This document shows, piece by piece, positions 1-4,930 of a stretch of DNA of 5,969 nucleotides (position 1 is the stretch's first letter; each line of letters starts with the position of its first letter). A program made the position numbers and the translations under genes. The DNA is taken from NCBI GenBank assembly GCA_044340865.1, contig JBIISW010000145.1, positions 1 through 5,969 of the forward strand. The letters are read 5' to 3'. The notes under the pieces are model-generated. The model made no database searches and was not told the DNA's origin. It was given only the letters and a program-made list of their open reading frames with translations. This DNA comes from UBA4416 sp044340865. Its GTDB lineage: Bacteria; Bacteroidota; Bacteroidia; B-17B0; Aurantibacillaceae.

Positions 1-2
1 TA

Positions 3-788
3 CTATTTGTTTTTTTTAATGCAAACGCATCTAAATCCTAACCATGATGCTGATTTTTGGTAAATAATTTCTTTACCAACACGGCAATCCTCAAGATTAT
101 TGATCCAACTACCGCCTTTGCTAATCCCTTTTTCAGAAACCATTTCGGCTACGTTGCCTAACAAATTATAAAGTCCAAACCTATTTTTCCAATATGATTT
201 AACAGGTGCGGTTACATCTGAATTAGTAGCAAAATCATATTTCTTAATTCCTTCAGCAACATTAAATCGAGTGCAATTTAGTGAGTACACTCCTTTTTCA
301 TTTTTACCATTATTTGATAAAAATTGACTAGAAGACTCTGCGAGCATTTCCCATTCCAATTTATTTGGCAATCTGTATTCGAAATTTTGATTCTTGAAAT
401 CTTTTTTAATGGTTAAATAAGTTTTTACACGCTCTGTTCTCCATTTGCAGAATGCATTTGCTTGCTCATAACTTATGCCAACAACTGGAAACTCGCGGTA
501 AGCAATATGCCTGTAATAGTGAATCACATAAGGTTCATTGTAAGAAAGTTTCTCTCGCCAACATAATGTATCTGGCAACACTGCAATATGTTCTTTAGAT
601 AATGTTCCATATTTTGATTTAATAAAAAATTCATATTCTAGCCACCCAAAGTTTGTTATTTCACATGCGTCTGCAAATAGCGTATCATTTATCTGCACTG
701 TTCCTGGGGGAATAAATGACTTTCTTTTTTTTGTAAATGAAAATGCAATAATTGAAAGAGAAACAAATATTAGAATTGTTTTAATCAT
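3..788 (-). CDS. Secreted FGE/SUMF1-fold protein, probably not a catalytic sulfatase-modifying enzyme
   Basis: A 261-residue protein with an uncleaved-anchor or Sec-type signal at residues 1-18 (MIKTILIFVSLSIIAFSF), followed by a basic stretch. No lipobox cysteine is visible, so it is more likely periplasmic or exported than a lipoprotein. The rest is one formylglycine-generating-enzyme (SUMF1) domain: FIPPGTVQIND (25-35), FPVVGISYEQANAFCKW (100-116), YRLPNKLEWEMLAE (138-151), FGLYNLLGNVAEM (204-216), KGGSW (224-228) and LGFRCV (250-255) all match the family's landmarks. In true FGE the motif GGSYMCxxxxC carries both copper-binding catalytic cysteines. Here the aligned residues are Asn230 and Cys235, so the first is missing. 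Many bacterial SUMF1-fold proteins, including the gliding proteins GldJ and GldK, are structural rather than enzymatic. It is the last gene of the sigma-factor operon, starting 4 bp after the membrane protein's stop. Family assignment is firm; the role is unknown. Confidence 0.9.
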   Translation of the reverse strand: MIKTILIFVSLSIIAFSFTKKRKSFIPPGTVQINDTLFADACEITNFGWLEYEFFIKSKYGTLSKEHIAVLPDTLCWREKLSYNEPYVIHYYRHIAYREFPVVGISYEQANAFCKWRTERVKTYLTIKKDFKNQNFEYRLPNKLEWEMLAESSSQFLSNNGKNEKGVYSLNCTRFNVAEGIKKYDFATNSDVTAPVKSYWKNRFGLYNLLGNVAEMVSEKGISKGGSWINNLEDCRVGKEIIYQKSASWLGFRCVCIKKNK

Positions 789-792
789 AAAT

Positions 793-2583
793 TTAGATAC
801 CTAGGGCTTTTTTAAAATCATGCACATTGTCTATTTCAGAACTTAATTCACTCAAATTAATTTTATTTTGTTTGTTGGAAGTGTTTTTAGAAAATGTTTC
901 AGCGTTACATAGGTAGGTTTTTCCATTAGCAATAATACACAAACTATATTTTTCGTTCGGATTAAAGCGTAAAGGCTCTTTTGGATTAATATTATAAACT
1001 AAATTTTTATCCTTACATATCAGGTAAGTACTGCTTACATTTAAAAGTGGGGTATTTACATTCACTAGGTATATTGGATGAAGTACTTCGCCTGAGGGTA
1101 AAGTGTTAGGGCAGTCAGAATTGTAAATTCCGAAATTTGATATTTGAAAAACACGAACAACTTTTTGATTATTGCCAATAGAATTAAATTGATTCGCTAA
1201 TTCTTTTTCTTGCTCTTGCCTTATTTTAATGCGCTCTTTTAGTAAGTCGTCATTTAATTTTTGTTGTTGAGCAACGTATTCAGCTTGTTTTTTCTCAAAT
1301 TCTAGTTTTAATCGTTTTTCTTCGGCTATTCGTTTTGCTAGTACATTTTTGTATTCGCTGTATTTTGTGTCGTATATTTTAATGGCTGCCTCATAATATT
1401 TACCAGATAGGGCAGGGTAGACAATTAATTTTTCGATTCGGTTACGAAGTTTTAAGGTCAGTAAATAATTTTTCCCTTTCTGATTTCCTTCACTTATTTC
1501 CGCACTACTCCATGTAATATCTGATAAATTTGGGTTATAGTTTTTGTTTTCTGAACCAACTTCAAACACCATATTTTTAAACGTAGCTAATTCAGGAAAT
1601 TCTTTTGCACTCACATCTAATTGAAATTTTGGCCTGCCTTCTATCGCTTTTGTTGGCTTTGTTGGTTCATTGACTTTCTGTATTTGATTTATTTTTTTAG
1701 AATAAACCACTTTTTCTAGTTCAATTTTAGGAGGGATTTCATCAATTTGTTTTCGCAGTTTTTTTGTAATTACATTTTCATTCATTACACTATCAACTTG
1801 TGCAAACGTTCTTTTAACCCCCTTCTGGTCTTGTTGTCCTTTTTGTCCCTTTAAAGAATTATCTCTGTGTAAATAAACCCAATTTTGAGCAACAGTATCT
1901 AACGCGTACATATTAAATTTATCAGCGCTTTGTGTTGATTGTAATTCAATTGTAATTTCTTTTTTAGGATTTATGAAAACGGGCTCATTATTTTGAAAAC
2001 CTTTAATGTCAATCATACCAGCGCTTTCTAGGTGCGATTGAATTCCTGCGCTATCATATTTCATTGGTATTCCACTTGCAATAATATCTGCTTGATTGTG
2101 AAACTCTCTAAATTGAATTTCAACATCACCAATTATATTTTCGCCTTTTTTATTTACAAAAGCATGTTTAGGAACTACAATTTTTGAGTTCGACTGTGTT
2201 TTAAATGTGGCACCTTGTTCGCTTTTGAGTTTAAACTTTTGATAAGGAACGTTCAGTTTGGAGATGGGTGGCGCAATAAAAGTCTTATTTAACTTAGAGT
2301 TTTGTGTATTTGTTTGAACTGGAATAGTAGTTATTTTATCATATGTTGTTTGTTTAGTTTCTTTATTTTTGAATACTGAAAAATAGGTTACGGTACATAA
2401 AACGGTTGCTCCTGCTATAATCGCCGTGTATGTAATTTTTTTATTTTTTAAAAAATGAGTATCATTTCGGGCTTTTTCGATGCTCTGTTTTTTAAACGAT
2501 TGTATTAATTCTCCAAAATCTTTGTGCGAATTAATTTCTTCATCTGGTACAGGTTTTCTATCAATATTAAATTTAGTTCCCAT
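793..2583 (-). CDS. Single-pass membrane protein with ZU5-like domain and coiled coil; candidate anti-sigma or signalling partner
   Basis: A 596-residue protein with a soluble N-terminus (1-49), one membrane segment (about 50-71, TYTAIIAGATVLCTVTYFSV), and a long presumably periplasmic part. Residues about 124-240 look like a ZU5-type beta domain: the pattern VVPKHAF, GDVEIQFREF, ASGIPMKYDS and SAGM is one I recognise from hypothetical membrane proteins of Bacteroidota. A Gly/Gln/Lys-rich linker follows (about 244-257), then a segment with KEFPEL (327-332), a strongly charged coiled coil (about 405-465, rich in E, K, Q, R), and a C-terminal beta-rich part beginning FQISNFGIYNSDCP (479-492), with further cysteines at 523, 549 and 559. 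The start is fixed by the ATG overlapping the end of the sigma gene. Gene order and one cytoplasmic tail suggest an anti-sigma factor or signal receptor, but I see no zinc-binding HxxxCxxC anti-sigma motif or FecR domain. Function is therefore inferred from context only. Confidence 0.88.
   Translation of the reverse strand: MGTKFNIDRKPVPDEEINSHKDFGELIQSFKKQSIEKARNDTHFLKNKKITYTAIIAGATVLCTVTYFSVFKNKETKQTTYDKITTIPVQTNTQNSKLNKTFIAPPISKLNVPYQKFKLKSEQGATFKTQSNSKIVVPKHAFVNKKGENIIGDVEIQFREFHNQADIIASGIPMKYDSAGIQSHLESAGMIDIKGFQNNEPVFINPKKEITIELQSTQSADKFNMYALDTVAQNWVYLHRDNSLKGQKGQQDQKGVKRTFAQVDSVMNENVITKKLRKQIDEIPPKIELEKVVYSKKINQIQKVNEPTKPTKAIEGRPKFQLDVSAKEFPELATFKNMVFEVGSENKNYNPNLSDITWSSAEISEGNQKGKNYLLTLKLRNRIEKLIVYPALSGKYYEAAIKIYDTKYSEYKNVLAKRIAEEKRLKLEFEKKQAEYVAQQQKLNDDLLKERIKIRQEQEKELANQFNSIGNNQKVVRVFQISNFGIYNSDCPNTLPSGEVLHPIYLVNVNTPLLNVSSTYLICKDKNLVYNINPKEPLRFNPNEKYSLCIIANGKTYLCNAETFSKNTSNKQNKINLSELSSEIDNVHDFKKALGI
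2573..2583 (-). other. 11-bp stop/start overlap coupling sigma factor and membrane protein genes
   Basis: On the minus strand the end of the sigma gene reads CAT GGG AAC TAA, and the next gene's ATG lies inside it (ATG GGA ACT), one nucleotide out of register. This arrangement normally means a shared transcript and coupled translation, so the two proteins are likely made in a fixed ratio, as expected for partners. No Shine-Dalgarno motif is evident before this ATG, which fits Bacteroidota. Confidence 0.75.
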
Positions 2584-3181
2584 GTTTATTATTTTTAGTA
2601 AGCGTTTTTTTTACTTTTTCAAGTATGCGATATAGTTTAACTTTTGCGTTTGTTTCAGTTAAACTCAGGATTTCTGCAATTTCTTTAAATGCTCTTTTTT
2701 CAAAGAATCGAAGTTCTATGAGCTGCACATCATCCTCTGGTAAATTTTTTATAACAGTCATTAAAATAGATTTATATTCTTCCATATATTCTTGCTCTAC
2801 TTCTTCACAAATATTTCTTAAATCACTAATGTCTGCATTAATGGTCCTTAAGTTTTTCTTTGTTCTAAATGATTGCATGACTTCGCTATGAGCAATTCGG
2901 TATAACCAACTTGCAAATGGAACGCCCTTGTATTCATATTTTTCAATGTTTGTTAAGGCTTTTAAAAACACTTGTGATGTTAAATCGAAAGCTGTGTCTT
3001 TACAATCCATCCGCTGGTATACGTAACCAAATATTTGTTTGTAATATTTATCATACAAAGGCCCAAAATGTTCTGGGTTTTGTTTCGCAGCCTCAATCAA
3101 ATGTTGCTCTGTTTGCAACATATCGGCGGTATGGTGGTATCGCGGAGAAAATTCCATATAATAAACTGCGTTTAAGAGCAT
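2573..3181 (-). CDS. ECF-type RNA polymerase sigma factor (sigma-70 family)
   Basis: A 202-residue sigma factor with two conserved regions and no room for region 3. Region 2 spans about residues 36-107: FGPLYDKYYKQIFGYVYQR, then DLTSQVFLKAL (67-76) and the core-binding/-10 recognition stretch PFASWLYRIAHSEV (88-101). Region 4 spans about 135-195: LPEDDVQLIELRFFEKRAFK, with the DNA-binding helix-turn-helix at about 165-188 (FKEIAEILSLTETNAKVKLYR). It would direct RNA polymerase to a small regulon and often to its own promoter. The start is uncertain: ATGs lie at 3181, 3157 and 3121, and none has a Shine-Dalgarno motif. The third would give a 182-residue protein beginning MLQTEQHLIEAAK, closer to the usual ECF length, and the first 20 residues resemble nothing conserved. 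It heads a three-gene operon with a membrane protein and an FGE-like protein. Family call is firm; regulon and subgroup unknown. Confidence 0.94.
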   Translation of the reverse strand: MLLNAVYYMEFSPRYHHTADMLQTEQHLIEAAKQNPEHFGPLYDKYYKQIFGYVYQRMDCKDTAFDLTSQVFLKALTNIEKYEYKGVPFASWLYRIAHSEVMQSFRTKKNLRTINADISDLRNICEEVEQEYMEEYKSILMTVIKNLPEDDVQLIELRFFEKRAFKEIAEILSLTETNAKVKLYRILEKVKKTLTKNNKHGN

Positions 3182-3344
3182 TATAGAGTTATAATGCCAA
3201 ACAAGGCAAATAGTTACATCAAAGCTTCACTTATTTGATACGTTATTGTTAAGTTGCTGATTTTCAATTCTATTATTTTTATAAAGAATGAGTGAAGTGC
3301 AATGAAATGAAAGTGAAATATGTTTTTTGTCGAGTGAAGCTAAT
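3182..3344 (-). promoter_or_regulatory. Upstream region of the sigma-factor operon
   Basis: This 163-bp non-coding stretch separates the frr terminator from the sigma gene and must hold the operon's promoter, but no clear match to the Bacteroidota housekeeping consensus (TTTG and TAnnTTTG) was found. It contains AGCTTCACT at 3223-3231 and its exact reverse complement AGTGAAGCT at 3333-3341, plus a further AGTGAAG at 3291-3297. Just before the first possible start there is TGCC-N6-GGCA (3195-3208). An autoregulated ECF promoter would not need to match the housekeeping consensus. The promoter's location within the region is not determined. Confidence 0.4.
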
Positions 3345-3384
3345 AAAAAAGGGCGAATTTTCAACTTAAAATCCACCCTTTTTT
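3345..3384 (-). terminator. Rho-independent terminator after frr
   Basis: The arms 3351-3361 and 3368-3378 form an 11-bp stem with a 6-nt loop, flanked by six A-T pairs that give the transcript a U6 tail on the minus strand. Two positions (3354/3375 and 3356/3373) are mismatched in a plus-strand transcript (C/A and A/C) but become G-U wobbles in the minus-strand transcript. The hairpin is therefore better formed for leftward transcription, which fits termination of thyA-frr 38 bp after the frr stop. Confidence 0.85.
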
Positions 3385-3421
3385 AAAGAAAACAAATCTC
3401 AAATGTGTTTTATATTTCAGA

Positions 3422-3982
3422 TTATACCGTTAATATCTCTTTTTCCTTTTGAGATAAATGTTTATCGCATTTAGCTGAAAATTCGTCAACAAGTGTTTGC
3501 ATTTTTACTTCACCAGATTTAGCTTCATCTTCAGGTAATCCTGCTTTTTGAAGTGCCTTAATTTTATCAATAGATTCTTTACGAATATTTCTTAAACTTA
3601 CTTTAGCTTCTTCTCCAGCTGCTTTAGATGTTTTTACTAAATCTTTTCTTCTTTCTTCTGTCAAAGGTGGTACAATAATTCTAATTAAAATACCGTCGTT
3701 TTGCGGGTTAAATCCTAAGTTGGCTGCTTGTATTGCTTTTTCGATTGGTGTAAGCATTGATTTATCCCAAGGTTGCACTATGATAGTTCTTGAATCTTGC
3801 GTATTCACACTTGCTGTGCTACTTAATGGAGATTTACTTCCGTAGCAATCAACCATAATACTATCAAGCATCTGTGGATTTGCTTTACCAGCTCTAATTT
3901 TTGCTAAATCTGTTTCTAAATGAGAAATGGTTTTCTCCATTTGAGTTTTTGCACTTTCTAATACTGTTTTAATGTCGCTCAT
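3422..3982 (-). CDS. frr: Ribosome recycling factor
   Basis: A complete 186-residue RRF, the usual length. With EF-G and GTP it splits post-termination ribosomes into subunits and frees tRNA and mRNA; it acts in the cytoplasm and is essential in most bacteria. Domain I (the three-helix bundle) is formed by residues 1-30 and about 105-186, and domain II by about 31-104. Landmarks are the segment around residues 29-40 (IRAGKANPQMLD), YGSKSPLSSTASV (47-59), the turn RTIIVQPWD (65-73), PPLTEERRKDLVK (105-117) and LRNIRKE (130-136), which carries the arginines equivalent to E. coli Arg129 and Arg132 (here Arg131 and Arg134). The start ATG follows an A-rich leader typical of Bacteroidota. It lies 44 bp after thyA, likely on one transcript, and is followed by a terminator. 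The usual upstream partner pyrH is not here. Confidence 0.98.
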   Translation of the reverse strand: MSDIKTVLESAKTQMEKTISHLETDLAKIRAGKANPQMLDSIMVDCYGSKSPLSSTASVNTQDSRTIIVQPWDKSMLTPIEKAIQAANLGFNPQNDGILIRIIVPPLTEERRKDLVKTSKAAGEEAKVSLRNIRKESIDKIKALQKAGLPEDEAKSGEVKMQTLVDEFSAKCDKHLSQKEKEILTV

Positions 3983-4026
3983 TTGTTTTTATTCTTTTTG
4001 TAAATATAATTTATTTTTTAATACCA

Positions 4027-4821
4027 TTAAACAGCCACTTCCGCTTTTATATGTGGGTGTGGATCGTAATTTTCTAATTCAAAATCGGATATTTCAAAAT
4101 CAAATATTGATTTTTTATTGGGATTAATTTTTAAAGTTGGTAAGGATCTTAAATCTCTCGTTAATTGAAGATTAGCTTGTTCAATATGATTTGAATAAAT
4201 GTGAGCGTCGCCTAATGTGTGAATAAAATCACCCAATTGCAAATCGCACACCTGTGCCACCATCATAGTTAAAATAGCATAAGAAGCTATATTGAATGGA
4301 ACACCTAAAAATATATCAGCACTTCTTTGATAAAGTTGACAACTCAACTTACCATTAACTACATAAAATTGAAAAAAGGCATGGCATGGCGGTAATTTCA
4401 TGTTATTGATATCTGCTACATTCCATGCACTTACAATTAATCGTCTTGAGTCAGGATTATTTTTTATCATATCTATGACTTGCGAAATTTGATCAATGTG
4501 TTTCCCATCTGGTGTTGGCCAACTTCTCCATTGATATCCATAAATTGGCCCTAAATTTCCTTCAGAATCTGCCCATTCATCCCAAATACGAACATTATTA
4601 TCTTTTAAATATTTAATATTTGTATCGCCTTTCAAAAACCATAATAATTCATGTATGATTGATTTTGTATGGAGCTTTTTTGTCGTTAATAATGGAAAGC
4701 CTTCTGCTAAATTATAACGCGATTGATAACCGAAAACACTTACAGTTCCTGTACCAGTTCTGTCTTCTTTTTTTTCTCCGTTTGATAATACGTGACTTAG
4801 TAAATCGTGATATTGTTTCAT
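4027..4821 (-). CDS. thyA: Thymidylate synthase (ThyA type)
   Basis: A complete 264-residue enzyme, the same length as E. coli ThyA. It converts dUMP and 5,10-methylene-tetrahydrofolate to dTMP and dihydrofolate, the only de novo route to dTMP in organisms lacking ThyX. The key residues fall at the E. coli numbers without any gap: Arg21 (phosphate), Glu58, Trp80, Arg126 and Arg127 (given by the partner subunit), the nucleophile Cys146 in LPPCHAFFQF, His147, Arg166, Asp169, Asn177, His207 and Tyr209. It works as a cytoplasmic homodimer. No mutation of a catalytic residue is visible, so it should be active. The dihydrofolate reductase gene that often follows thyA is absent here; frr follows instead after 44 bp. 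Upstream are 109 bp holding a terminator for the preceding gene and probably the promoter. Confidence 0.99.
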   Translation of the reverse strand: MKQYHDLLSHVLSNGEKKEDRTGTGTVSVFGYQSRYNLAEGFPLLTTKKLHTKSIIHELLWFLKGDTNIKYLKDNNVRIWDEWADSEGNLGPIYGYQWRSWPTPDGKHIDQISQVIDMIKNNPDSRRLIVSAWNVADINNMKLPPCHAFFQFYVVNGKLSCQLYQRSADIFLGVPFNIASYAILTMMVAQVCDLQLGDFIHTLGDAHIYSNHIEQANLQLTRDLRSLPTLKINPNKKSIFDFEISDFELENYDPHPHIKAEVAV

Positions 4822-4839
4822 GCCATTTTTCTGTTTAGT

Positions 4840-4847
4840 AAAATATA
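4840..4847 (-). promoter_or_regulatory. Possible -7 element of the thyA promoter
   Basis: The minus strand reads TATATTTT here, 7 of the 8 consensus positions (two of them free) of the Bacteroidota -7 element TAnnTTTG. It would put the transcription start roughly 10-15 nt before the thyA ATG. No convincing TTTG -33 element is seen at 17-23 nt upstream, and AT-rich DNA yields such matches by chance, so this is only a candidate. Confidence 0.3.
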
Positions 4848-4876
4848 AGGGTCTAATTATATTTCACTATAAATGT

Positions 4877-4911
4877 AAAAATCCTTTCTGTATACAGAAA
4901 GGATTTTTTTT
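4877..4911. terminator. Perfect-palindrome bidirectional terminator between the T9SS cargo gene and thyA
   Basis: A perfect inverted repeat centred between 4892 and 4893: arms A5-TCCTTTCTGTA and its exact complement, so the stem core TCCTTTCTG pairs with CAGAAAGGA around TATA. It lies 20 bp past the stop of the leftward gene at 4931. It has T tracts in both directions: five on the minus strand and eight (4904-4911) on the plus strand. All nearby genes run leftward, so its job here is to end the cargo-protein transcript; it should also block antisense entry from thyA. Confidence 0.85.
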
Positions 4912-4930
4912 CAAAAGATATAAAACATTA

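Noticed and set aside
1861..2232. Autoproteolytic ZU5 domain of the PIDD type
   Set aside because: No HFS cleavage motif is visible in the ZU5-like region, so self-cleavage cannot be claimed.
2625..2891. 88-codon open frame on the plus strand
   Set aside because: It lies wholly inside the sigma gene in antisense, has no recognisable domain, and is explained by the composition of the real gene.
2911..3186. 91-codon open frame on the plus strand
   Set aside because: Antisense to the well-supported sigma factor region 2; its sequence resembles no family.
3195..3208. TGCC-N6-GGCA inverted repeat as an operator
   Set aside because: Four-base arms occur often by chance, and no regulator gene or second copy supports it.
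3983..4026. Independent frr promoter in the thyA-frr gap
   Set aside because: A TATATTTA string resembles the -7 element, but the gap is almost all A and T and there is no -33 match; co-transcription with thyA is the simpler reading.
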